This document shows, piece by piece, positions 52,212 to 61,785 of a stretch of DNA of 64,000 nt (the stretch's first letter is position 1; every line of letters begins with the position of its first letter). A program made the position numbers and the translations under genes. Below the pieces are notes generated by a model that saw nothing but the letters and a program-made list of their open reading frames with translations, was not told where the DNA came from and ran no database searches. The stretch is from positions 1,550,001 through 1,614,000 of the forward strand of contig NZ_JAJSLX010000001.1 in NCBI RefSeq assembly GCF_021290925.1, given 5' to 3'. Source of the stretch: Sessilibacter corallicola. GTDB lineage: Bacteria > Pseudomonadota > Gammaproteobacteria > Pseudomonadales > Cellvibrionaceae.

Positions 52212-55200
52212 TTACTCCTCAACCTCGATAGTTAGATCAATCCCTTCGCCGATCGCGACACCGTTATCAAAGGCTTGCACGCCACCGTTAAAGGTGTCAC
52301 GCAACTGCGCAATCGGATCATCGTTATTTAGCGTTACACGTCTTGCCAACTCAACGTCTCTCTCCGCTGCACTCAAACCGGCAGGGAAGAAGTTGTTGAT
52401 GAAGATCAGAGGTGATCCGCCGTTGCCGTTCTCACCGCGAGTAATCACGAACAAGTCGTTTGGTCCTCTCGGTAAATTGAGCGTGACATCTAATGTTGGG
52501 TTTTCTGGCACGGTAGTGGTCGCTACAGACTCACCGTTCACTTGCAGTTCGAATACGTCAGAAGCATCGACAGCACCGGTACTGTTGAAGAACGCACCTT
52601 GGTCACCGAAGGTCAAACTGATCGATACAATCGCACAGGCAATGTCGATGGTTTTGTTCTGCTCGGCTCCACGAACCTGAGCTTGAGCGCTGATGGCGGC
52701 AAATTGCTGGAACTGCATATCATCAGGATCAAAACACGCGAAGTTAGCCAGATCGCTGGAAACAAGGCTTAGGGTGCCACCGGTTGCCGCGTCTGGACCA
52801 AACACTTGGGTTGCATCCAATGGCAGCGGTTGATCGATGAACATCATTAAGAAGTTCATTCCGAAGCTTGATACAACACCGGCGATTTCACTGCCAGTCA
52901 GCATGCGGCCAGAAGTCTGCTCAATGTCGTCGGACAAACGGGCCAACAAGTCTTGATCGAGTAAATCCAACAGATCAACCAACGCACTTGAGGAAGTTCT
53001 TCCAGACAGTAGGTTGCGAATAATCTGATCTTCTAGGATTTGCAGCAACTGCTGATCACCCGTGTTATCCAACGCTTGGGCATCAACCACGTTTCTTAAG
53101 TTGTTGGCACCGCTGATTTCTAGCGTAGAGGTGATGTCAGAGGTCACGCCTACTGGCAATTCATCAGGAGAAGCGTCCAGCTCTAGCGCGAATTGGATGT
53201 CACCGAACAAGCTAGAAACCGTTGATGCAAAGGCCAGCTCTGAGGTCACAACCGGACACTGAGCAATCCAATCCTGGACTGCATCTGCAGGTAAGCTCTG
53301 AACCAACACCGATGACTCCAGTGCGTCACAGCTTAAGCCGATCAATGTGGTTGCTACTCGGCCGATATCCGCAGAATCTTGGATGTTACACAATTCCGGA
53401 ACAACGGATTCACAGACTTCCAACAAACCGCTTGGGTTAGGAATGACACCGGAAGTAATGGTGTTATCCAAAACGGTCAATCGATCTCTGAAACCTTCCA
53501 AGCCATTCGCATAAAGCGTCTGCTGAAGCACGGCGGCGATTTGGCTGTCAGGGTTGTCATTGAGGATACCTCGGAACACATCCAATGCCGTGGCTAGATT
53601 CATTCGACCGACGGTTAAGGAGGAGGTCAACACGTCCATCTCTTCAACGGTTGCCGTCGCATTCAACAACAAGTCATCGAGAGAAATCTGTTGCAGCTCG
53701 TAAGCGCGTTCGAATTCATCTAAGAACGAAAGAATGTCTCCAGTTGCGTCTGCTGGGAATACAGGCAGGGCACCCAGTTCAACGGAGAAGTTATCCACAC
53801 TTGGAACACCGCCACGGACAGACGTTACTTCTACATCAGCGGTCACACCGGATAACGCAGGGTCTGCCGGAATCGCGAAGTTAACGTAACCTTGCGCGAA
53901 CTGGCTGGTCGACTGCACGGGAATACCGTCGACAGTAATCGACAAGCTATCAATAGGCGCGATCAGGTTCGGTGAAATCACCAGCGATGAACCACCCGGT
54001 AAATTCGTTGGCGGCGAGATGAATCGAGCCACAAATTCGTCCGCAGCAACGATATTGGCGATTAACTCAACGTCGGTCTGATTGAACTGGCCGTTAACAT
54101 CAACGTCGGAGGCAACGATTTCAGTGCGATCCAACGGTTCACGCAAACCACCCAAACGCTGGGCCGCCAGTACGGCGTCGTCGAGGGTTATATCGCCGCT
54201 GTTGTTCACATCGCCCAACAGTGGGAAGTTAAAGTCTTCAGGGAATGGGTTACTTGGATCTGCAACGTTGATAATCACTTCGCTGCTGATCACTGGGTCC
54301 ATACCAACAAACACTTGCGCGGTTACCGTAAAGCGGCCAGGCGCGGCAAAGCTAAAGTTGGTCGATGCACCTTCAAACATTTGACCGTCGCTGGTGGTAA
54401 ACACAATGCGATCAAACACAGCGTTGGCCGGAGCTACGGTTGCAGTAAAGGGCAGTGATTGACCCGCAGTGGCAAGAGTCGTCGGAACATCGATGGCGAC
54501 AAATTCTGCCATCTGTTCAGTAACAACCACGGTAATTTCTGAGGTTGTGATGGTTTGAGTGCCCGAGAAAACCTGCGCGGTAATGGTGAATTCACCCAAG
54601 CTATCAAAGCTGATGGTAGCAGGCGAGCCGTTGATTCTTTGGCCGTCGCTCGAGATAAACAACACGTCATCAACCACAGCGTCTGCTGGCATAACGTTCG
54701 CCGTTAAGGTCAACTCTTCGCCAATCACGGCTTGCAGTTCAGAACTGGTTACTGTGGCCGTGATTGCTGAGGCAACCGACACATTCACAGGCGTTGAGGT
54801 AATCTCTTCATCGCCGACAAATACCGTAGCCGTTACCGTGAAATCACCAGCGTTTGCGAAGCTAATGTTCGCAGGCGAACCCATAATGGTTTGGCCATCG
54901 CTGGTGGTAATCTCGATACGATCAAACGGCGCACCGGCAGGTGTCGTGGTTGCTGTGAAGGTGATGGATTCACCGACAAGCACATCGGTATTGGTAGCCG
55001 TCAAGGCAACGGTTGGCGCAGTAACCGCGACAGGGAAACTGCCAGCGTTAATAACTTCGTTACCAATGAACACCTGACCGGTGACGGTAAAGTTACCCAC
55101 CTCTGGGAAAGTGACATCAACCGGTGAGCCTTCAAACTCTTGCACAACGCCGTCGCCATCGGTGTAGCTGAATAGAATGCGATCAGCGATGGTGCCTGCC

Positions 55201-58200
55201 GGTTGTAAATCCACCGAGAAGCTCACTGGCTCATTCACCAGAGCACTGCTCGCACCCGCCGTTGGATTGACCGTTGGTAGGCTTACAGTAATGGCAATAG
55301 GATCACTTGGGGTGGTTTCACCGTCGACCGTGACTTCACCGACAATGGTAAAGTTGCCGTCGTTAGGAATAGTCAGTGTGGCCGGAGAACCCGAAACACG
55401 AGCGACTTCGTTATCGCCACCGTCCAACAAAACAAACTCAATGGCGTCTGCCACGGTACCCGCAGGTTGAACTGTTGCCGTTAAGGCCAGATCGTCACCC
55501 ACGGTTGGTGTGGTCGAACTGCTGGTGATCGAAACCGACACAGGCTCTTCGATAGTCACGGTTGTGACTTCGCTGACAATCTCATCGCCCACCAATAATT
55601 CAGTAGTGACCGTGAAAGTGCCTGCTTCTGGGAACGAAATCTCCGCCGGACTGCCTTCGAAGGTTCTTGCAGGAGTTTCGTTGGTGACAAAGCGAATCAA
55701 ATCCACCGGAGCATCGGCTGGTGTCACATTAGCAGTGAAGGTGATCGGATCACCAATAACAGCTTCGGTTGCCGTGGTATTCACAACAATGGTCGGCGCT
55801 GAAATGGTTACCGGGAATGAACCGGCAGGAATCACTTCATCACCAATGAACACCTGGCCGGTCACGGTAAAGTCACCCGCTTCTGGGAAGGTAATGTCAG
55901 CCGGGGAACCTTCAACCTCTTGCACAACGCCGTCACCGTCGGTGTAGCTAAAGACGATGCGATCAGCAACCGTGCCTGCCGGTTGTAAATCTACCGAGAA
56001 CGTCACTGGCTCGTTAACCAGCGCCGTATTGGCACCGGCGGTTGGAGTTACCGTCGGTAAGGTTGAAGTAATCGCAATTGGATCACTTGAGGTAGTTTCG
56101 TCGCCAACGGTAACTTCACCGACAATCGTGAAGTTGCCATCGTTTGGAATCGTGAGAGTCGCTGGAGAACCCGAAACACGATCCACTTCGTTACCGCCGT
56201 CGTCCAACAAGACAAATTCAATCGCATCGGCAACGGTGCCAGCAGGCTGAACGTCAGCGGTTAAGGTTAAATCATCGCCAACGGTTGGTGCGGTCGAGTT
56301 ACTGGTGACCGAAACAGACACCGGCTCTTCGATAGTCACGGTAGTGACTTCGCTGACAATCTCATCGCCCACCAATAATTCGGTGGTAACCGTAAAGGTG
56401 CCTGCTTCTGGGAAAGAAATCTCTGCAGGGCTACCTTCGAAGGTTCTTGCAGGGGATTCATTAGTGACAAAGCGAATCAAATCCACCGGTGCGTTCGCAG
56501 GCGTCACGTTGGTGGTGAAGGTAATTGGCTCACCGATTAATGCTTCTGTTGCCGTGGTATCGACAACAATGGTTGGTGCATTAATGGTTACTGGGAAATC
56601 GCCCAACTCGATGACTTCTTCGCCGATAAAGACTTGACCGGTAACTGTAAAGTCACCCGCTTCTGGGAAGGTGATATCCACAGGCGAGCCATCAAACTCT
56701 TGCACAACGCCGTCACCGTCGATGTAACTGAAGACGATGCGATCGGCTTCTGTTCCTGCAGGCTGCAAGTCTACTGAGAAGGTCACAGGTTCGTTAACCA
56801 ACGCTTCGTTTGCACCAACAGTTGGAGTAACGGTAGGTAGAGTCGAGGTAAACGCGATAGGATCGCTGGAGGTCACTTCACCTTCAACAGTCACTTCAAC
56901 TACTGCCGTGAAATCACCTGCGTTCAACGCGTCATTAGTAACAACAAAGTTGCCGTCATCTGGGTTGAAGAATGTATCCGCAGGACCGGAAATACGCTCA
57001 ACTTCATTGCCGCCGTCGTCAAAGATAATAACTTCAATCAATTCGGCAACCGCACCTTCGGGCTGAACGTCAACCGTTAAGGTTACTTCATCGCCTACAG
57101 TTGGTGTGGTTGTGCTGCTCGTGATAACAAGCGAAACCGGCTCTTCAATAGTCACCGTGGTTTCTTCGCTGATAACTTCATCGCCAACCACCAATTCAGT
57201 AGTGACGGTGAATTCACCCGCTTCTGGGAAGCTGATCTCAGCAGGCGAACCTTCAATGGTTCGACCATCACTGGTCACAAAGCGAATGACATCAACCGGT
57301 GCATCAACCGGATCAACATTCGCGGTAAAGGTAATTGGTTCGTCAATGAGCGCTTCGCTCGCCGTGGTATCGACTGTAATCGTTGGCGCGTTAACGGTGA
57401 CCGGGAAGCTGCCGACTTCAATCACTTCGTCGCCAACAAATACTTGCGCGGTTACCGTAAAGTCACCCGATGAAGGGAAATTAATATCGGCTGGAGAACC
57501 TTCAAACTCTCGACCATCGCTGGTGGTAAATAAAATACGATCAGCAACCGTGCCTTCTGGTTGTAAATCAACCGTGAACGGCGAGGGTTCATTAACGAGA
57601 ATATCTCGCGCCGTTAAATCGGCAGCGATTTCAGGAAGAGCGACATCAAAATTAAAGGTGTCGCTTTCAGTGGTTTCTCCGTCTACCGTTACTCGAGCGG
57701 TAACTGAGAAACTGCCTTCATTGGGGAAAGAAATTTCTGCAGAAGGACCTGGAATAACTCTGCCATCACTGGTAACAAATTCTACCGAATCAGCCACGGT
57801 TCCTTCGGGTAATACAGTTGCGGTAAATGTCGTTGGGTTGCCAACAACACCTTCTGTTCCAGAGCTAACCAGATCAACCGTCACTGGCGTTTCAGCGGTT
57901 ACGCTAAATTCGTCTGTCGCAACAACTTCACCACCAGAAAATACTTGCGCGGTTACCGTAAAGTCGCCGTCGTTTGGAAAATTAAAAACGGCGGGTGAGC
58001 CTTCAACGGTACGACCGTCACTGGTTGTAAAAACAATGCGATCAACGTCGTCGGAACTTGGCAAAATGCTGGCGGTAAAAGTAATGTCTTCGCCAGTATT
58101 CACTTCTGGTCCAGGGCCAATAATATTAATAGAAATCGGCTCGTCTACAGTAATGACAGACTGTGACGTTGCGATAACATTATTGCCTGAGAAAACACGC

Positions 58201-58736
58201 GCGGTAACGGTAAAGTTACCGGCCTGTACAAAACTCAATTGCGCCGGAGAACCAACAACCGTTTGACCTTCGTTAGTACTGAATTCGATTCGATCAAATT
58301 GCACACTTGCCGGTGAAACGCTGGCGGAAAATGTAAATACATCGCCAACTGAACCGCTCGTTGCTGAACTGACGACGCTTACGTTTGCAGGCGCAGGTGG
58401 ATTTGTTGGATCACCATCGCCATCACCGGAACCGTCGTCGCCGTTACCGGTATCACCACCGGAATTATCGTCGCCGCCGGAATTATCGCCACCTGTGTCG
58501 CCGCCGGAATTATCGCCACCTGTGTCGCCGCCGGTATCACCACCAGTGTCACCACCGCCGGAGTTGTCGCCACCGGAATCTCCCCCGGAATTATTACCGC
58601 CGCCTGTGGTCGGAGTTCCACCACTTGAAGAACCGCCAGAATCTGACGAGTTGTCGCCGGAACCACCGCTGCCGCCACTTGAGCACGCAGCCAGTAGGCA
58701 TATTAAGCCCACCAGTAGGAAACGATTGATTTTCAT
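52212..58736 (-). CDS. Giant lipoprotein: 16 Ig-like repeats plus dockerin
   Basis: A 2,174-aa lipoprotein. Residues 1-18 hold the signal and lipobox LAAC (Cys18). Residues about 19-118 are a Gly/Asp/Ser/Asn linker. Residues about 119-1490 hold 16 Ig/PKD-like repeats of about 85 aa, each with FTVTAQVFVGDE-like strands. Residues about 1505-1565 are a dockerin with two calcium loops (DVNNSGDITLDD and DVDVNGQFNQTD). Residues about 1565-2174 are mixed alpha/beta, with a long helical part and a final beta domain, not recognised. ATG 58736 has AAGGA six bases upstream. It likely stands on the outer-membrane surface and binds the co-encoded cohesin protein. Repeat units fall in threes, a sign of recent duplication. 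Confidence 0.9.
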   Translation of the reverse strand: MKINRFLLVGLICLLAACSSGGSGGSGDNSSDSGGSSSGGTPTTGGGNNSGGDSGGDNSGGGDTGGDTGGDTGGDNSGGDTGGDNSGGDDNSGGDTGNGDDGSGDGDGDPTNPPAPANVSVVSSATSGSVGDVFTFSASVSPASVQFDRIEFSTNEGQTVVGSPAQLSFVQAGNFTVTARVFSGNNVIATSQSVITVDEPISINIIGPGPEVNTGEDITFTASILPSSDDVDRIVFTTSDGRTVEGSPAVFNFPNDGDFTVTAQVFSGGEVVATDEFSVTAETPVTVDLVSSGTEGVVGNPTTFTATVLPEGTVADSVEFVTSDGRVIPGPSAEISFPNEGSFSVTARVTVDGETTESDTFNFDVALPEIAADLTARDILVNEPSPFTVDLQPEGTVADRILFTTSDGREFEGSPADINFPSSGDFTVTAQVFVGDEVIEVGSFPVTVNAPTITVDTTASEALIDEPITFTANVDPVDAPVDVIRFVTSDGRTIEGSPAEISFPEAGEFTVTTELVVGDEVISEETTVTIEEPVSLVITSSTTTPTVGDEVTLTVDVQPEGAVAELIEVIIFDDGGNEVERISGPADTFFNPDDGNFVVTNDALNAGDFTAVVEVTVEGEVTSSDPIAFTSTLPTVTPTVGANEALVNEPVTFSVDLQPAGTEADRIVFSYIDGDGVVQEFDGSPVDITFPEAGDFTVTGQVFIGEEVIELGDFPVTINAPTIVVDTTATEALIGEPITFTTNVTPANAPVDLIRFVTNESPARTFEGSPAEISFPEAGTFTVTTELLVGDEIVSEVTTVTIEEPVSVSVTSNSTAPTVGDDLTLTADVQPAGTVADAIEFVLLDDGGNEVDRVSGSPATLTIPNDGNFTIVGEVTVGDETTSSDPIAITSTLPTVTPTAGANTALVNEPVTFSVDLQPAGTVADRIVFSYTDGDGVVQEVEGSPADITFPEAGDFTVTGQVFIGDEVIPAGSFPVTISAPTIVVNTTATEAVIGDPITFTANVTPADAPVDLIRFVTNETPARTFEGSPAEISFPEAGTFTVTTELLVGDEIVSEVTTVTIEEPVSVSITSSSTTPTVGDDLALTATVQPAGTVADAIEFVLLDGGDNEVARVSGSPATLTIPNDGNFTIVGEVTVDGETTPSDPIAITVSLPTVNPTAGASSALVNEPVSFSVDLQPAGTIADRILFSYTDGDGVVQEFEGSPVDVTFPEVGNFTVTGQVFIGNEVINAGSFPVAVTAPTVALTATNTDVLVGESITFTATTTPAGAPFDRIEITTSDGQTIMGSPANISFANAGDFTVTATVFVGDEEITSTPVNVSVASAITATVTSSELQAVIGEELTLTANVMPADAVVDDVLFISSDGQRINGSPATISFDSLGEFTITAQVFSGTQTITTSEITVVVTEQMAEFVAIDVPTTLATAGQSLPFTATVAPANAVFDRIVFTTSDGQMFEGASTNFSFAAPGRFTVTAQVFVGMDPVISSEVIINVADPSNPFPEDFNFPLLGDVNNSGDITLDDAVLAAQRLGGLREPLDRTEIVASDVDVNGQFNQTDVELIANIVAADEFVARFISPPTNLPGGSSLVISPNLIAPIDSLSITVDGIPVQSTSQFAQGYVNFAIPADPALSGVTADVEVTSVRGGVPSVDNFSVELGALPVFPADATGDILSFLDEFERAYELQQISLDDLLLNATATVEEMDVLTSSLTVGRMNLATALDVFRGILNDNPDSQIAAVLQQTLYANGLEGFRDRLTVLDNTITSGVIPNPSGLLEVCESVVPELCNIQDSADIGRVATTLIGLSCDALESSVLVQSLPADAVQDWIAQCPVVTSELAFASTVSSLFGDIQFALELDASPDELPVGVTSDITSTLEISGANNLRNVVDAQALDNTGDQQLLQILEDQIIRNLLSGRTSSSALVDLLDLLDQDLLARLSDDIEQTSGRMLTGSEIAGVVSSFGMNFLMMFIDQPLPLDATQVFGPDAATGGTLSLVSSDLANFACFDPDDMQFQQFAAISAQAQVRGAEQNKTIDIACAIVSISLTFGDQGAFFNSTGAVDASDVFELQVNGESVATTTVPENPTLDVTLNLPRGPNDLFVITRGENGNGGSPLIFINNFFPAGLSAAERDVELARRVTLNNDDPIAQLRDTFNGGVQAFDNGVAIGEGIDLTIEVEE
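54040..54216 (-). other. Dockerin-type segment in the giant lipoprotein
   Basis: Two F-hand loops about 25 residues apart: GDVNNSGDITLDDAVLAAQR and, after a short link, ASDVDVNGQFNQTDVELIAN. Asp/Asn positions 1, 3, 5 and 12 of each calcium loop are acidic or polar as expected. Confidence 0.85.
54275..58382 (-). repeat. Sixteen ~85-aa Ig-like repeat units with ~786-bp higher-order period
   Basis: Sixteen related coding units of about 250 bp. Units 7-9 and 10-12 match as a block, and unit 13 restarts the same order (ALVNEP in plus-strand positions near 55285, 56063 and 56848), giving a period near 786 bp (about 262 codons). Units 8 and 11 are nearly identical in protein. This points to recent duplication of three units at a time. 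Confidence 0.8.
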
Positions 58737-59214
58737 AAAATGTCCTTTTTAATAATCCCTAAACCATCACGATCGAAGAAAAGTGTCGCGTAATTTTTCA
58801 AGCGGGGCGAACTAGGGGGAAACCTGCAAGTAAATAGATCACACTTTTTACTTACTCGCTAAATTTTGAACAATAAAATTATATTTATTTTTATTTTTCT
58901 CATCAACGAAGACTATTGTCTCTTCTGTTTTTTATTTATACAAACAGATCAAATAAAAATCTACATGTTTTCAATAAATGTAAAACACCAACAAAAATCC
59001 TAAGAAAAAGTTATTAAAAATTAACAACTTAAAGTGAGAAAAAACGTAAAAAAAATTTACGTTGTGTGCTCATAAATATTTATTACACGTTATTACACCT
59101 GATAAAACTTCCAGGCAATTAAATATTATTTAAACGATAAGAATAATATTTAAACAAAAGACAACCTCGAAACCAATTAATGACGAGGTTGTTTGAAATT
59201 AATTATTGTTCAAC
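58737..59214. other. AT-rich intergenic region upstream of the giant lipoprotein
   Basis: About 480 bp, very AT-rich. It contains the promoter of the lipoprotein gene, a palindrome AACGTAAA / TTTACGTT (59043-59063, 5-base loop) and the terminator of the upstream deaminase gene. No ORF. Confidence 0.5.
59161..59192 (-). terminator. Terminator of the adenine deaminase-like gene
   Basis: Nine-bp stem ACAACCTCG (59161-59169) / CGAGGTTGT (59184-59192), followed on the minus strand by CTTTTGTTT. It starts 22 bp after the deaminase stop. Confidence 0.8.
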
Positions 59215-60201
59215 TTACGACATTTGGCTGATGTAAATCAACTTTTCTCTGTCTTCTAACCAACTCACCTCAAAGCTGTTGATCACTAGTTGATCAATTT
59301 CCTGTTTTGTAAAACCGCCTTCATCAATTAACGCAAAAAAGTTTTCATTTAGGTAGGCTCTAAAATAAGCAGGATCGTCCGAATTAATAGTGGCCTTTAA
59401 ACCGAGCGTTAACATCGTACGAATTTCATCGGTTGTATAGGTTTGACAGACAAACTGATTCGATACCGGACAAATCGTCAAACCTAAATTTTTAGCTTTG
59501 ACCGCTTTGGTTAATTCGGCTTGGTCCAAACAATTAATGCCGTGATCAATTCGGTCCACGTCTATTAATTCAATGCACTCGCGGATGTGGTCATGAATAT
59601 CTTTTTGATGAACATCGCAATGCATGGTTAATTTATAACCTTCTTGCCGTGCTCGGGCGAAAACCTCGGCGAATTTACTCGGCGGATTGTCTTTTTCGTC
59701 CGAATCTAAGCCCACACCAATAATCCAGTCTTTAAAGGGCAACGACATCTGCAAGTGTTCCATTGCCGATTCTGCCGACATGTCGCGCAAGAAACACAGA
59801 ATTAAATTGCTTTTAATGCCGAGTTTTTCTTCGGCGTCGATTTGGGCTCTGTGAATACCGGTGATCACGGTTTCAAAAGCAATACCACGCGTTGTGTGGC
59901 CTTGGGGATCAAAGAAGGGTTCAACGTAGACAATATTTTGCTGCTTAGCTTTTTCAAAATACCGCCAAGCCAACTCGTAAAAGTCTTGCTCGGTTTGCAA
60001 CACGTGCATTCCGGCGTAGTAGATTTTAAGAAAAGAGGGCAGGTCGTAAAAATCGTACGCGGCGATCAACTCATCAATCGATTGGTACTCAAGTTCAATG
60101 TGGTTGCGTTGTGCAAGTTCAAAAATGTGCTCGGGCTCCAGTGTGCCCTCTAGATGCACATGAAGCTCCGCTTTGGGAAGGTTTGCGATGTACTCTTTCA
60201 C
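59215..60201 (-). CDS. Adenine/adenosine deaminase-like amidohydrolase
   Basis: Amidohydrolase of the adenosine deaminase family, 328 aa; LEGTLEPEHIFELAQRN and the overall order match the bacterial adenine deaminase branch. Metal-site residues: HVH (14 and 16), His194 (HCDV), His220 (IDHGINC) and Asp275-Asp276 (INSDDPAYF). The usual HAGE, whose Glu is the proton donor, reads HCDV here. The GTG 60201 start has GGAGG six bases upstream; ATG 60219 has none. Cytosolic. The reaction, probably deamination of adenine or an N6-modified purine, is inferred. It is the last gene of a minus-strand group. Confidence 0.85.
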   Translation of the reverse strand: MKEYIANLPKAELHVHLEGTLEPEHIFELAQRNHIELEYQSIDELIAAYDFYDLPSFLKIYYAGMHVLQTEQDFYELAWRYFEKAKQQNIVYVEPFFDPQGHTTRGIAFETVITGIHRAQIDAEEKLGIKSNLILCFLRDMSAESAMEHLQMSLPFKDWIIGVGLDSDEKDNPPSKFAEVFARARQEGYKLTMHCDVHQKDIHDHIRECIELIDVDRIDHGINCLDQAELTKAVKAKNLGLTICPVSNQFVCQTYTTDEIRTMLTLGLKATINSDDPAYFRAYLNENFFALIDEGGFTKQEIDQLVINSFEVSWLEDREKLIYISQMS

Positions 60202-60279
60202 GATTGTCCTCCAAATCATTTATTTTTAGTCGTTGGAGCAATCGCTGAGCCATCGCAAAACAGGTTAACGGATTTTTAC

Positions 60280-61692
60280 TCAGTAAAACTGACCCGCTGG
60301 CCCCGGAAATACTACGGGCGTTTCCGATCCATCTTTGGCAACCGCACTGACGCCAAAAAAGTAATTATCGATAACGATGTTTTTAAGCTCGAATTCGCCG
60401 ACGTTGCCGACAAATCGCGAATGCGTCCACTCAGACTCTGTCGTCAGTCGCCAATGCACTTTGTAACCGGCTAAATTGCTGGCAACGGATGGCTCGGGCA
60501 GATTCCAACTGAGATTCGTTGAAGGTGATACGGCACCAGTGATATCGACACGGTGTGGCACTGGCGGAGCACTGGCAATACCCGCCAAGGTGATGGCATT
60601 TAACGCCGTTAATTTTGCCGCGTAATCGGCATCAACACCGTCGATGGTATCGCCGTAGACTCGGCCGTCTTCAGTACGCAAGTCTTGATGCTGGCGGTCG
60701 TAGTGCTCGTGGGTTTCCATAATGCGCACGCCTGGAAATCCAGCGTCGTTAAACGGCCGGTGATGACCACCGCGACGGAAACGATCCAAACGATACACCA
60801 TCATAACGTTTAAATTGGTCAGGTATTGGTCGCCTAACGTTTTTACATAGCGAGCCAAATTCCGCGACGGAGAATCCACCTCGCCACCGGTAAAGCGGCG
60901 CAAATTTGCTTCTTCCGGCGTTTCAACCGCACGCGTGCCTTCGGAAAATACTCGCACCGTGGTGTTGTCAATCACGCCATCGATGCCAGCGATATTTGAA
61001 ATCATGTCGTTGTTAAGAATTCCCACCACATCCCATCGCTGATCTTTGGCGTACTGCGCAACAATTTTGCCGCCGAACAAGCCTTGCTCTTCTCCGGCAA
61101 GGGCTGCGTAAATAATGGTTCCGGGAAATTGGTAATCGGTCAGCACCCGCGCGGCCTCAAGGGTTCCTGCGACACCGGAGGCGTTGTCATTTGCGCCGGG
61201 ACTTAAACTTTGAAAATTCATGGCGTCAGTAACACGGCTGTCGATATCGCCACTCATCATAATCACGCGATTAGGATCAACCGTGCCTTTTTGGATGGCG
61301 ATAACACTGACCACTTCGGTTTTATTGGGTATGCGTTTTTCGCCTTCGACAAAATCCGAAACGTATTTCACCTCCAAACAGCCACCGCATTGTTTTGAAA
61401 TAGCTTCGAATTCTTCAAAAATCCAACGTCGAGCGGCACCAATGCCTTGGCTTTTACTTTTAGTATCGGAAAGGGTGTGACGCGTACCAAAATTTACCAG
61501 CGTCTCGATATCGGAATAAATTCGCTCAGCACGGATATTTTCAGCGATGGTATAGAGCTTTGGAACTTCAGCCGGCGGCGCGACCCAATCGTTAGCCGCG
61601 TGCAATGCAATAGGAGCTGTAATCAACAAAGACGAGAAAGCAACAGCAGAATATCGAAAGTACTTCTTAAACCCAGCGAACACAAAACCCAT
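60280..61692 (-). CDS. Exported M28-family zinc aminopeptidase with FN3-like tail
   Basis: A 470-aa exported metallopeptidase. Signal peptide ends ITAPIALHA. The M28 core at about 55-375 has SGDIDSRVTD, PGANDNASGVAGTLEAARVL, IYAALAGEEQGLFGGKIVAQ, ILNNDMISN and METHEHYDRQHQD. The first zinc-ligand position, usually His in GHYDSR, is Asp149 here; Asp169, Glu201/202 and the later His-rich block are present. The C-terminal 95 aa (LSWNLPEPSVASNLAGYKVHW) look like one FN3 domain. ATG 61692 follows AAGGG by about 10 bases and gives a better signal peptide than ATG 61734. It lies between the lipoprotein and the deaminase genes. Confidence 0.88.
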   Translation of the reverse strand: MGFVFAGFKKYFRYSAVAFSSLLITAPIALHAANDWVAPPAEVPKLYTIAENIRAERIYSDIETLVNFGTRHTLSDTKSKSQGIGAARRWIFEEFEAISKQCGGCLEVKYVSDFVEGEKRIPNKTEVVSVIAIQKGTVDPNRVIMMSGDIDSRVTDAMNFQSLSPGANDNASGVAGTLEAARVLTDYQFPGTIIYAALAGEEQGLFGGKIVAQYAKDQRWDVVGILNNDMISNIAGIDGVIDNTTVRVFSEGTRAVETPEEANLRRFTGGEVDSPSRNLARYVKTLGDQYLTNLNVMMVYRLDRFRRGGHHRPFNDAGFPGVRIMETHEHYDRQHQDLRTEDGRVYGDTIDGVDADYAAKLTALNAITLAGIASAPPVPHRVDITGAVSPSTNLSWNLPEPSVASNLAGYKVHWRLTTESEWTHSRFVGNVGEFELKNIVIDNYFFGVSAVAKDGSETPVVFPGPAGQFY

Positions 61693-61785
61693 TACACAGC
61701 ACCCTTCTTCAATTGATTGGAAGTTTTTAGCCATCCAATGAAGAACGTGCCAGCCAGGCGAAACCTCACTATAGGAGGCTTTTGA

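Noticed and set aside
57106-58266. Long plus-strand open frame (386 codons) antisense to the giant lipoprotein gene
   Set aside because: It mirrors the biased, repeated codon pattern of the Ig-like units and shows the same repeats (SSPTNTVAVTVKSP). It has no ribosome site or known domain. Other plus-strand frames in this gene fail for the same reason.
58405-58690. GGN-rich tract read as a CRISPR-like or microsatellite array
   Set aside because: It is the coding sequence of the Gly/Asp/Ser/Asn linker after the lipobox, with no spacer-repeat pattern.
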